The notes below the pieces were generated by a model. The model was not told where the DNA came from. It did no database searches and saw only the letters and a list, made by a program, of their open reading frames with translations. Source: an uncultured Roseateles sp. (GTDB taxonomy: Bacteria; Pseudomonadota; Gammaproteobacteria; Burkholderiales; Burkholderiaceae). From it: 30,814 nt of DNA. The first letter of the stretch is position 1; each line of letters begins with the position of its first letter. Below are positions 17,825-27,663 of the stretch, piece after piece. Where the stretch lies: positions 1 through 30,814 of the forward strand of contig CAMPJJ010000069.1 in assembly GCA_946886855.1 (NCBI GenBank), in the 5' to 3' direction. A program made the position numbers and the translations under genes.

Positions 17825-19133
17825 CCTGCTGATGCTGGGCCTGTTCATGGCCCTGATCTACAAGACCTTCAAGGACCCGATGTGGGGCGTGCTGGGCTGG
17901 GTGTGGATGGGCGTGATGAACCCGCACCGCCTGGCCTACGGCTTCGCGCACGACGCGCCCTGGTCCATGGTGATCGCGCTGGCGCTGTTCGCCAGCCTCC
18001 TCGTGCATCGCGACAAGCTGGTGAAGTTCCCCGTCAACGCGGTGACCGTTCTGCTGGCGATCTGGATCCTGTGGATCGGCGTCTCGCCGCTGCTCTTCTC
18101 GTTCTATCCGGACAAGGAGATGAACTTCTGGTCGCGCGCCTTCAAGGTGCTGCTGATGGTGCTGGTGTCGCTGCTGGTGGTGAAGCGGCGGCGCGACCTG
18201 GACTGGCTGGTGCTGGTGCTGGTGATCTCGATCGGCTACTACGGCATCAAGGGCGGCGTGTTCACGGTGCTGTCCGGCGGCTCGGCGCGGGTGTGGGGCC
18301 CGGAAGGCTCGTTCATCGAGGACAACAACTCGCTGGCGCTGGCGACCATCATGACGGTGCCGCTGATCCGCTACCTGCAGCTGCAGGCGACCAAGCCCTG
18401 GCAGCGTCACCTGGCGACGGCAGCCATGCTGCTGTGCATGGCCTCGGCGGTGGGCTCGCAATCGCGCGGCGCTTTCCTGGCGATCGTGACCATGTCCTTC
18501 TTCATGTGGTTGAAGAGCCGCAACAAGCTGCCGCTGGCGCTGGTGGTGCTGGTGGCGCTGCCGCTGATCTTCGTGTTCATGCCCGACAGCTGGACCAACC
18601 GGATGGAGACCATCAAGACCTACGACCAGGATTCGTCGGCGATGGGACGGATCAACGCGTGGCAGATGGCCTGGCGGCTGGCGGTCGACCTGTTCCCGTT
18701 CGGCGGCGGCTTCACCGTCGCGGGTCCGGCGGTGTTCGCGAAGTACGCGCCCGATCCGTCGGTGCCGCTGACGGCGCACAGCATCTACTTCCAGGCGCTG
18801 GGCGAGCACGGCTTCTTCGGTCTGGCGATCTTCGTCGGCATCTTCGCGACCACCTGGCGCCTGGCGAGCGCGACCATCCGCAACGCCAGGGACCTGCCCG
18901 AGCTGCAGTGGGCGCGCGACCTGTCGGCGATGTGCCAGGTCGGCCTGATCGGCTATGCGACCGGCGGCGCTTTCCTGAGCCTGGTGTACTTCGACCTGCC
19001 GTACTACCTCGTGCTGATCGTGGTGGTGGTGAACCGCGTGGTCGCCTCGGAGGTCGCCGGCCGCAGGCAGGCCGCGGTCGCCGCGGGGCAGGCGCCGCGG
19101 GACGTGCATTCGCCGTACTGGGGAGGCACCTGA
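17817..19133 (+). CDS. Exosortase A-associated O-antigen ligase/polymerase-like membrane protein
   Basis: 438 aa integral membrane protein with about ten hydrophobic segments. It matches the Wzy/WaaL (O-antigen ligase) pattern, in the subfamily called probable O-glycosylation ligase, exosortase A-associated (TIGR03097-like). Signature stretches are MWGVLGWVWMGVMNPHRLAYG, a periplasmic loop with GSQSRGAFLA (about 219-228) and AHSIYFQALGEHGFFG (about 321-336). It would polymerise repeat units or attach glycan to protein or lipid on the periplasmic side; the two roles cannot be told apart from sequence. It overlaps its upstream neighbour by 8 bases and the next gene by one base (TGATG). Confidence 0.88.
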   Translation: MRDLLMLGLFMALIYKTFKDPMWGVLGWVWMGVMNPHRLAYGFAHDAPWSMVIALALFASLLVHRDKLVKFPVNAVTVLLAIWILWIGVSPLLFSFYPDKEMNFWSRAFKVLLMVLVSLLVVKRRRDLDWLVLVLVISIGYYGIKGGVFTVLSGGSARVWGPEGSFIEDNNSLALATIMTVPLIRYLQLQATKPWQRHLATAAMLLCMASAVGSQSRGAFLAIVTMSFFMWLKSRNKLPLALVVLVALPLIFVFMPDSWTNRMETIKTYDQDSSAMGRINAWQMAWRLAVDLFPFGGGFTVAGPAVFAKYAPDPSVPLTAHSIYFQALGEHGFFGLAIFVGIFATTWRLASATIRNARDLPELQWARDLSAMCQVGLIGYATGGAFLSLVYFDLPYYLVLIVVVVNRVVASEVAGRRQAAVAAGQAPRDVHSPYWGGT

Positions 19134-20095
19134 TGCTGGCGTCCCTGAGCCTGCTGGGCTGGCCGCGCGGCCAGCCGGCGCTGAGCATCCTGATCTATCA
19201 CCGCGTGCTGCCGGCGCCCGACGCGATGCGGCCGGGCGAGATCGACGCGGCGCGTTTCGAGGCGCAGGTGGCCTTCCTCGCGGACCACTTCACGCTGATG
19301 ACGGTGAGCGACGCCGCCGCCGCGCTGCGCGAGGGCCGCCTGCCGAAGCGCGCGGCGTGCATCACCTTCGACGACGGCTATGCGGACAACTGGACGGTGG
19401 CGCATCCGATCCTGGCGCGCCACGAGGCGCGCGCGACCGTGTTCATCGCGACCGGCTACCTCAACGGCGGCCGCATGTTCAGCGACACGGTGGTCGAGTT
19501 CGTGCGCCTGGTGCCGGGTCCGGTGCTGGACCTGTCGACGGTGGGCATGGGCGTGCATCCGGTCGCGACGACCGAAGCGCGCCTGGAGGCCATCTCCGCG
19601 CTGCAGGTGCAGTTGAAATACCTGGCGCCCGACGAGCGCGATGCGCAGGTGCGCCGGATGCTGGCGGCGCAGCCGGTCGGGGCGATGCCGGACGACCTGA
19701 TGCTCACCGATGCGCAGCTCCGGCAGCTGGCCGACGCGGGCCACGAGATCGGCGGCCACACGGTGGACCACACGGTGCTGACGACCTTGTCGCCCGAAGG
19801 CGCGCGCGCGCAGGTGCAGGCGGGACGCGACCACCTCGCGGCGCTGCTGGGCCGGCCGGTGCGCAGCTTCGCCTACCCGAACGGCCGGCCGGTGCGCGAC
19901 TACGACGCGGGCCACGCGGCGATGCTGAAAGAACTCGGCTTCGAGGCCGCCGTCAGCACCGCGGCCGGCGTGGCGCTGCCGGGGGCCGACCTGTTCCAGC
20001 TGCCGCGCTACACGCCGTGGGGCCACTCCACCGCGATGTTTGCCGCGCGGATGATGCGCAACGCGCGCATGGGCGGGCCGGCGGCGGTGGTCTGA
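19133..20095 (+). CDS. Second NodB-type polysaccharide deacetylase
   Basis: 320 aa carbohydrate esterase family 4 protein, distinct from the deacetylase at 7399-8271. The N terminus has the family's LIYHRVLP motif (20-26). The catalytic and metal-binding motifs are TFDDG (78-82) and HTVDH (209-213), then FAYPNG. The two motifs are about 130 residues apart, because an insertion of roughly 80 residues (about 115-195) lies between them. This is seen in a subset of exopolysaccharide-locus deacetylases. No clear signal peptide is present. The TGATG overlap with the ligase fixes the start. It is the last gene of the block and converges on the phosphonate operon with only 18 bp between stop codons. 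Confidence 0.9.
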   Translation: MLASLSLLGWPRGQPALSILIYHRVLPAPDAMRPGEIDAARFEAQVAFLADHFTLMTVSDAAAALREGRLPKRAACITFDDGYADNWTVAHPILARHEARATVFIATGYLNGGRMFSDTVVEFVRLVPGPVLDLSTVGMGVHPVATTEARLEAISALQVQLKYLAPDERDAQVRRMLAAQPVGAMPDDLMLTDAQLRQLADAGHEIGGHTVDHTVLTTLSPEGARAQVQAGRDHLAALLGRPVRSFAYPNGRPVRDYDAGHAAMLKELGFEAAVSTAAGVALPGADLFQLPRYTPWGHSTAMFAARMMRNARMGGPAAVV

Positions 20096-20113
20096 ATTCC
20101 GCCGCCGACCCCC

Positions 20114-21664
20114 TCACCAGGGCATCGAGAAGGTCTTGGTGTTGCTGAAGGACTTGATCGCCTCCTGCACGCCTTCCTTGTGCCCCAGCCCCGAGTCCTT
20201 GATGCCGCCGAACGGGGTCAGCTCGATGCGGTAGCCGGGCACCTCCCACACGTTGACCGTGCCGACGTTGAGCTCCTGGGCGAAGCGGATCGCGTCGGGC
20301 AGCCGGTTGGTGCAGACGCCCGAGGACAGGCCGAAGGCCGTGCCGTTGGACAGCGCGATCGCCTCGTCGATGGTCCTGAAGCCGAGGATGGGCGACACCG
20401 GGCCGAAGGTCTCCTCGCGCACCACGGTCATTTCCGGCCGGACGTTCTCCAGCACCGTGGGCGCATACAGCGCGCCGTCGCGCCGATGGCCGGCCAGCAC
20501 GCGCGCGCCTTGGGCCACCGCCTCGTCGACCACGCGCTCGAAGTGCCGCGCGGCCGCCTCGTCGATCACCGTGCCCATGTCGTTGCGCTCGTCCATCGGA
20601 TCGCCGAACCGCCAGGCCAGCGTCTTGGCGACGACGAGCTCGGTGAAGCGCTCCTTCACGGACTCGTGCACCAGCATGCGCTTGACCGCCGTGCAGCGCT
20701 GGCCCGAGTTCTTGTAGGAGCCCTGGACCGCCAGATCGCTGGCGCGTTCCAGGTCGGCGTCGTCCATGACGATCAACGGGTCGTTGCCGCCCAGCTCCAG
20801 CACCGTGCGCCGGTAGCCGGCCTTGCAGGCGATGGCCTTGCCGATGGCCACGCCGCCGGTGAAGGTGATGAGGTCGACCTGCGGATTCATCACCAGCTCG
20901 TTGGCGATCTCGCGCGGATCGCCGGTCAGGACCTGCAGCATCTCGCGCGGCAGGCCCGCCTCGTACAGCAGCTCGGCGAAGAAGTAGGCCGAGAGCGGCA
21001 CCTTCTCCGACGGCTTGAGCACCATCCGGTTGTTGGACGCGATGCTCGGCACCACCTTGTGCGCCACCTGGTTCATCGGGTGGTTGAACGGCGTGATCGC
21101 GGTGATCACGCCCTGCAGCGGTTCGCGCATCGTGATCACCTTGCGGCGCTTGCCGTGCGGCGTGAGGTCGCAGGAGAACACCTGGCCGTCGTCGCGCAGC
21201 GCCTCGATCGCGCCGAAGCCCAGCACGTCGGCGACGCGGCCGATCTCGTAGCGGCTGTCCTTCTTCGACAGGCCCGATTCCATCGTGATCAGGTCGGAGG
21301 CCGTCTCGGCGCGGGCGCGCAGCAGCGCGGCGGCGCCGTTGAGGATCTGCGCCCGCGCATGCCGCGACAGCGTGGGCCGGTAGGCGTGCGCGATGTTCAT
21401 CGCCCGGCGCACGTGCTCGACGGTGGCCATCGCGACCCGGCCCACCTGCTGGCCTGTGTAGGGACTGCGCACGTCCAGGTGGCGCTCGGTGTGCAGGATC
21501 TCGTCGCCCAGGCGCAGCCCTTCGTCGATCACGGCCCGCGTGCCGGCGGGGTAGAGGCTGCGGACCGTGCCCGCGGGGGGATGGGTCGGCATGCTGGGCA
21601 ACGTGGGCAACGTGGGCAACGTGGGCAACGTGGGCGTCGTGGGGGTCTTGGTGCCGGTGCTCAT
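20114..21664 (-). CDS. phnY: Phosphonoacetaldehyde dehydrogenase (ALDH family)
   Basis: 516 aa NAD(P)-dependent aldehyde dehydrogenase. It would oxidise phosphonoacetaldehyde to phosphonoacetate, the substrate of PhnA. The family catalytic residues are present: Asn194 in TPFNHP, Lys217 in LKPSE, Glu290 in LELGGNDP and the nucleophile Cys324 in GQRCTAVK. The assignment within the ALDH family rests on the neighbours phnA and phnDCE. The N terminus is unusual: residues 9-24 are a Thr-Leu-Pro repeat encoded by a 9-bp tandem DNA repeat, extending the protein about 30 residues beyond the expected domain start. The ATG at 21664 overlaps the upstream stop codon (ATGA), supporting this start. An internal ATG at 21592, after the repeat, is an alternative. 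Confidence 0.85.
   Translation of the reverse strand: MSTGTKTPTTPTLPTLPTLPTLPSMPTHPPAGTVRSLYPAGTRAVIDEGLRLGDEILHTERHLDVRSPYTGQQVGRVAMATVEHVRRAMNIAHAYRPTLSRHARAQILNGAAALLRARAETASDLITMESGLSKKDSRYEIGRVADVLGFGAIEALRDDGQVFSCDLTPHGKRRKVITMREPLQGVITAITPFNHPMNQVAHKVVPSIASNNRMVLKPSEKVPLSAYFFAELLYEAGLPREMLQVLTGDPREIANELVMNPQVDLITFTGGVAIGKAIACKAGYRRTVLELGGNDPLIVMDDADLERASDLAVQGSYKNSGQRCTAVKRMLVHESVKERFTELVVAKTLAWRFGDPMDERNDMGTVIDEAAARHFERVVDEAVAQGARVLAGHRRDGALYAPTVLENVRPEMTVVREETFGPVSPILGFRTIDEAIALSNGTAFGLSSGVCTNRLPDAIRFAQELNVGTVNVWEVPGYRIELTPFGGIKDSGLGHKEGVQEAIKSFSNTKTFSMPW
21596..21640 (-). repeat. 9-bp tandem repeat in the 5' end of phnY
   Basis: The plus-strand unit GGGCAACGT occurs four times exactly (21596-21631), followed by a degenerate copy, GGGCGTCGT (21632-21640). 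On the coding strand it encodes Thr-Leu-Pro units at the N terminus of the dehydrogenase. Gain or loss of units would keep the frame. Confidence 0.9.
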
Positions 21665-22803
21665 GCGATCTCCTCGGTCGTGTCGGCGTCGGCGCCGATG
21701 AAGTTGCGGCCGCGCGCGCCGGTCAGCGCGCGCGCGATCAGGTCGCGGGCCTCGACGTCGCCCAGGCCGTAGGAGGCGAAGGTCGTCTTGACGCCGAGGC
21801 TCTCGAGGAACGCCGCCAGCCGGGCCGGCGCGTCCGCCAGTGGCAGGCCCAGCGCGCGCGCCAGCACGGCGTCGCGCTCGGCCGACTGCCCCAGCGCCAT
21901 CTGGAGCACCAGCGGCAGCGGGAAGGAGCAGGCGATGCCGTGCGGCAGCCCGAGCCGCAGCGTCATCTCGTAGGAGATGGAATGCGCCAGCGCGGTCCGG
22001 GTGTTGGAGAAGGCCATGCCGGCCTTCAGCGCGGCCAGCGCCATGCGGGCGCGCAGGCCGCGGTCCTGCGGGCGTCGCATCAGTGCCGGCAGGGTCTCGA
22101 AGATGTCCTGCGCGGCGGACACCGCGTAGGTGTCCGACAGCGGATTGGCGTTGCGGTTCCAGATCGCCTCCAGCGCATGCGACAGGGCGTCCAGCCCGCT
22201 CTGCAGCGTCACCGAGGGCGGCAGCGACATCATCAGCAGCGGATCGACCAGCGCGATCTCCGGCCAGGTCGAGGGCAGGTGCAGCGAATGCTTGCGCTGC
22301 CGCTCGCGGTCCCAGATCGTGGCCCAGGGCGTGACCTCGCTGCCGGTGCCGGCGGTGGTGGGCACGGCGATCAGGGTCTTGACCGCGTGCGGCTTGAACG
22401 GCTCGCCGCGCTGCAGCAGCCCCAGCAGTTCGTCGAAGCGGCCGCTGGCCGTGCCGACCATCAGCGCCTTGGCGGTGTCGATGGCGCTGCCGCCGCCCAG
22501 CGCGACGATCACGTCGGCGCCGCTGCCGTCGCTGTTGCCGCTGTTGCCGCTGTTGCCCGTCTCGCGCCAGAAGCGTTCGTACTGCTCGCGCAGTTCGGCC
22601 ACGTCGGGGTTGGGGCGCACGTCGTCGATGACGCCGGCCAGCCGGTCGCCGAGCAGCGTCCGGATCTGGTCCACCAGCCCGAGCGCCGCGGCCTCGGGGA
22701 AGGTCACCAGCACCGCGCGACGGCGGCCCAGCAGCGTGGGCAGGGACAACAGGGCCCCCTCCCCGTAGACGCTGCGCACGGGGTTGAAGTAGTCATGGAT
22801 CAT
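21661..22803 (-). CDS. Phosphonate-associated iron-containing alcohol dehydrogenase
   Basis: 380 aa group III (Fe-dependent) alcohol dehydrogenase. The coenzyme loop GGGSAIDTAK is at 103-112. The metal ligands fit the family spacing: Asp205 and His209 in GLDALSHALEAIW, His274 in ALAHSIS and His288 in LPHGIAC. Relatives next to phosphonate genes interconvert phosphonoacetaldehyde and 2-hydroxyethylphosphonate; direction and substrate here are inferred. Residues 83-91 (GNS repeats) are encoded by a 9-bp tandem repeat just before the ADVIVALGGGS strand. I chose the ATG at 22803, which gives the expected N terminus (MIHDYFNPVRSVYGEGAL); the Shine-Dalgarno is weak. It starts 8 bp after phnA ends and overlaps phnY. 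Confidence 0.85.
   Translation of the reverse strand: MIHDYFNPVRSVYGEGALLSLPTLLGRRRAVLVTFPEAAALGLVDQIRTLLGDRLAGVIDDVRPNPDVAELREQYERFWRETGNSGNSGNSDGSGADVIVALGGGSAIDTAKALMVGTASGRFDELLGLLQRGEPFKPHAVKTLIAVPTTAGTGSEVTPWATIWDRERQRKHSLHLPSTWPEIALVDPLLMMSLPPSVTLQSGLDALSHALEAIWNRNANPLSDTYAVSAAQDIFETLPALMRRPQDRGLRARMALAALKAGMAFSNTRTALAHSISYEMTLRLGLPHGIACSFPLPLVLQMALGQSAERDAVLARALGLPLADAPARLAAFLESLGVKTTFASYGLGDVEARDLIARALTGARGRNFIGADADTTEEIA
22531..22557 (-). repeat. 9-bp tandem repeat inside the Fe-ADH gene
   Basis: The plus-strand unit GCTGTTGCC occurs three times exactly, preceded by a degenerate copy, GCTGCCGTC (22522-22530). It encodes Gly-Asn-Ser units in a surface loop before the nucleotide-binding strand. 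It is a second 9-bp, in-frame repeat in adjacent genes of the same operon. Confidence 0.85.
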
Positions 22804-22811
22804 GGGAGTCT

Positions 22812-25664
<2,853 letters not shown>

Positions 25665-25668
<4 letters not shown>

Positions 25669-26546
25669 TTCATGCTCCTCAGGTCGAGTTTCAGGACGCG
25701 CGCCGTCTCGCGGATCACGTCGTAGGCGGCGTCGTTGGTCGGATGGAAGCCGTTGAGCAGCCCCTGGTCCGACCACGGGATGTCCTTGACGTCGAGGAAG
25801 GCGGCCTGCACCCGCTTCTTGAGCGCCGGATCCAGGTCCTTGCGCCACACGGTGGGCGACTCGGGGATGGGGTCGGACTTCCACACCACGACGAGGTCCT
25901 CGCGCCTGGCCAGGCCCTTGGCGATGGCGGCGTCCAGGATGCGGTCGGCGATCGCGACCGCGTCGATGCGGCGGTTCTGCACCGCCACCGCGTTGGAGTC
26001 GTGGGAGCCGGAGAAGATGACCCGGCCGAAGTCCTTCTCCGGGTCGAAACCGGTCTTGAGCAGGCCGACCTTGGGGAACAGGTGGCCGGAGGTCGAGGTC
26101 GGATCGACGAAGGCGAAGGTGCGTCCCTTGAGATCGGCCACGGTGCGGATGCCGCTGTCCTTGTGGGCCACGATCAGCGAGTGGTAGGACGTGCGCCCGA
26201 CCTTCTTGGTCTCCGCGACGGCGAAGGCCTCGATGTTGGCCACGCTCGCGCCCAGCACGTAGGAGAAGGGGCCGAGGTAGGCCACGTCCAGGCGCCGCGA
26301 GCGCAGCGCCTCGATCACGCCGTTGTAGTCGGCCGCCACGAAGGGCTTGACCGGCATGCCCAGCGAGCGCGACAGCATGTCCATCATCGCCTGGCTGTTG
26401 GCGATCATGGCGCGCGAGTCCTCGGAAGGGATCAGGCCGACGGTGAGGACCCCGTCCGCGGCGCGGGCGTCGTCGGCATGGCTCAGCAGGGCCGGCGCCA
26501 TGAGGGCCGGGGCGGTGGCTAGCAGGTGTCTCCGAGTGATCGGCAT
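25665..26546 (-). CDS. phnD: Phosphate/phosphonate ABC transporter substrate-binding protein
   Basis: 293 aa periplasmic binding protein of the PhnD family, first gene of the operon. The start at 26546 has GGAG upstream and begins MPITRRHLLATAPALMAPAL, a twin-arginine-like signal (Arg5-Arg6) with probable cleavage after residue 29 (ARA). Tat export would be unusual for PhnD, which is normally Sec-dependent. The mature protein has GLIPSEDS, DVAYLGPFSYVLGA and DPTSTSGHLFP, typical of phosphonate-binding pockets. The ligand is probably a C2 phosphonate given the catabolic genes, but it cannot be read directly. The stop overlaps the phnC start. Confidence 0.9.
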
Positions 26547-26582
26547 GTCGGTCTCCAGTGGCTTTTCTTGTCGCGACCCCCC

Positions 26583-26608
26583 GGCACCTCGGGGTTGTGC
26601 GAGGTGCC
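26583..26608 (-). promoter_or_regulatory. Perfect stem-loop in the phnD leader
   Basis: GGCACCTC (26583-26590) and GAGGTGCC (26601-26608) form a perfect 8-bp inverted repeat with a 10-nt loop. It lies 37 bp upstream of the phnD start, inside the probable 5' untranslated region. No T-run follows on the minus strand, so a mRNA-stability or attenuation role, or a second protein-binding dyad, is more likely than a terminator. Confidence 0.55.
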
Positions 26609-26635
26609 CGGATCGATCGCGTGGTGCTACTGTGC

Positions 26636-26663
26636 GACGTACGCGAGCATTGGGCCAATTCAA
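26636..26663 (-). promoter_or_regulatory. Possible phnD promoter
   Basis: On the minus strand TTGAAT (plus 26658-26663) could be the -35 box. A poor -10 (TACGTC, plus 26636-26641) follows after 16 bp. The LysR-type dyad would then be centred near -61, the usual place for an activator of this family. A weak -10 fits activator dependence. The boxes are only suggestive. Confidence 0.35.
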
Positions 26664-26673
26664 GTTTTCGGCT

Positions 26674-26700
26674 CGATGCATTCACCGGCTCTATGCATCG
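26674..26700. promoter_or_regulatory. LysR-type operator: perfect dyad with T-N11-A
   Basis: CGATGCAT (26674-26681), an 11-bp spacer and ATGCATCG (26693-26700) form a perfect inverted repeat. The inner bases make the T-N11-A signature of LysR-type regulators. It lies between the divergent phnD and LysR genes, 68 bp from the regulator start and 127 bp from phnD. It is the best candidate site for activation of the phn operon and autoregulation of the regulator. Confidence 0.75.
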
Positions 26701-26768
26701 CCAGGGAAAACCAGCAGAGGACGGGCGCCCCGGCGGGGGCCGACCCCTCCCGCCGACGAGGAGACACC

Positions 26769-27644
26769 ATGCGCCTGACCCAGCTCCGCTCCTTCCATGC
26801 CGTGGCCGCCACGGGGAGCTTCACCCGGGCCGCCGACAGCCTGCACGTCAGCCAACCCACCGTGACCACGCAGGTGGCGCAACTGGAGGCGCTGTATCGC
26901 GTGGAGCTGTTCCATCGCAGCGGACGGCGGGTTCGGCTCACGCAGTTGGGCGAGCGGCTGCTGCAGCTGTCGCGCCAGATCTTCGGCCTGGAGGCCGAGG
27001 CGGTGCAGCTGCTGCGCGACGAAGGCGAGGTGCGCTCAGGCCACCTGCGCGTCGCGGCGGTGGGACCGCATCACGTCACCCGCATGCTGATGGCCTTCCA
27101 CCAGCGCCATCCCGGCGTGAGCATGGCGGTCACCACGGGCAACTCGCAGGACGTGCTGGACCGGCTGCTGGCCTACGAGGCCGACGTGGGCGTGCTGGCG
27201 CAGGCCTCGCAGGACCGGCGTTTCACGGCGGTGCCGTACAGCCAGCACCCGGTGCTGATCTACTGCAACCGGGCGCACCGGTTCGCGCGGCGGCGGTCCA
27301 TCCGCATCGCCGAGCTGCAGCACGAGAAGCTGCTGATGCGGGAGCAGGGCTCGACGACGCGCCTCGCGCTGGAGGCGGCCCTGCGGGCGGCCGACGTCAA
27401 GCCGGAGGTGGTCATGGAGATCGCCAGCCGCGAGATCATCCGCGAGGCGGTGGCGCTGGGCGCCGGCGTGGCGGCGGTGTCCGAGGTGGAATTCGTGCCC
27501 AGTCCGGGCCTGCATGCGGTGACCATCAGCGACGCGCAGGTGCAGACCTGCGCGCACCTCGTGTGCCTGGCCGAGCGGCGCGACATCGGCATGGTGCGCG
27601 TCTTCATGGACCTGTCGGAATCGGCGCAGCAGGCGACGGCCTGA
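26769..27644 (+). CDS. LysR-family regulator of the phosphonate operon
   Basis: 291 aa, normal LysR length. The N-terminal winged helix-turn-helix is clear (MRLTQLRSFHAVAATGSFTR, then AADSLHVSQPTVTTQ, about 18-35). The rest is a periplasmic-binding-protein-like effector domain. It resembles the LysR group associated with aminoethylphosphonate catabolism, and its position divergent from phnD supports that. The ATG at 26769 has GAGGAG upstream; the longer in-frame extension to 26526 would run through the operator and is rejected. The likely inducer is a phosphonate or phosphonoacetaldehyde, which is an inference. It converges with the asparagine-synthase-like gene, with 19 bp between stop codons. 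Confidence 0.9.
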   Translation: MRLTQLRSFHAVAATGSFTRAADSLHVSQPTVTTQVAQLEALYRVELFHRSGRRVRLTQLGERLLQLSRQIFGLEAEAVQLLRDEGEVRSGHLRVAAVGPHHVTRMLMAFHQRHPGVSMAVTTGNSQDVLDRLLAYEADVGVLAQASQDRRFTAVPYSQHPVLIYCNRAHRFARRRSIRIAELQHEKLLMREQGSTTRLALEAALRAADVKPEVVMEIASREIIREAVALGAGVAAVSEVEFVPSPGLHAVTISDAQVQTCAHLVCLAERRDIGMVRVFMDLSESAQQATA

Positions 27645-27663
27645 AGGCGCCGCCGCTGCGCCC

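Noticed and set aside
21596..22557. CRISPR-like direct repeats
   Set aside because: Units are 9 bp, contiguous, without spacers, and inside coding sequence.
26526..26768. Longer N terminus for the LysR regulator
   Set aside because: The extension would cover the operator dyad and the phnD start; the helix-turn-helix begins directly at the ATG at 26769 with a good Shine-Dalgarno.
27645..27663. Bidirectional terminator between convergent genes
   Set aside because: GGCGC and GCGCC could pair, but the stem is only 5 bp and no T-run follows on either strand.
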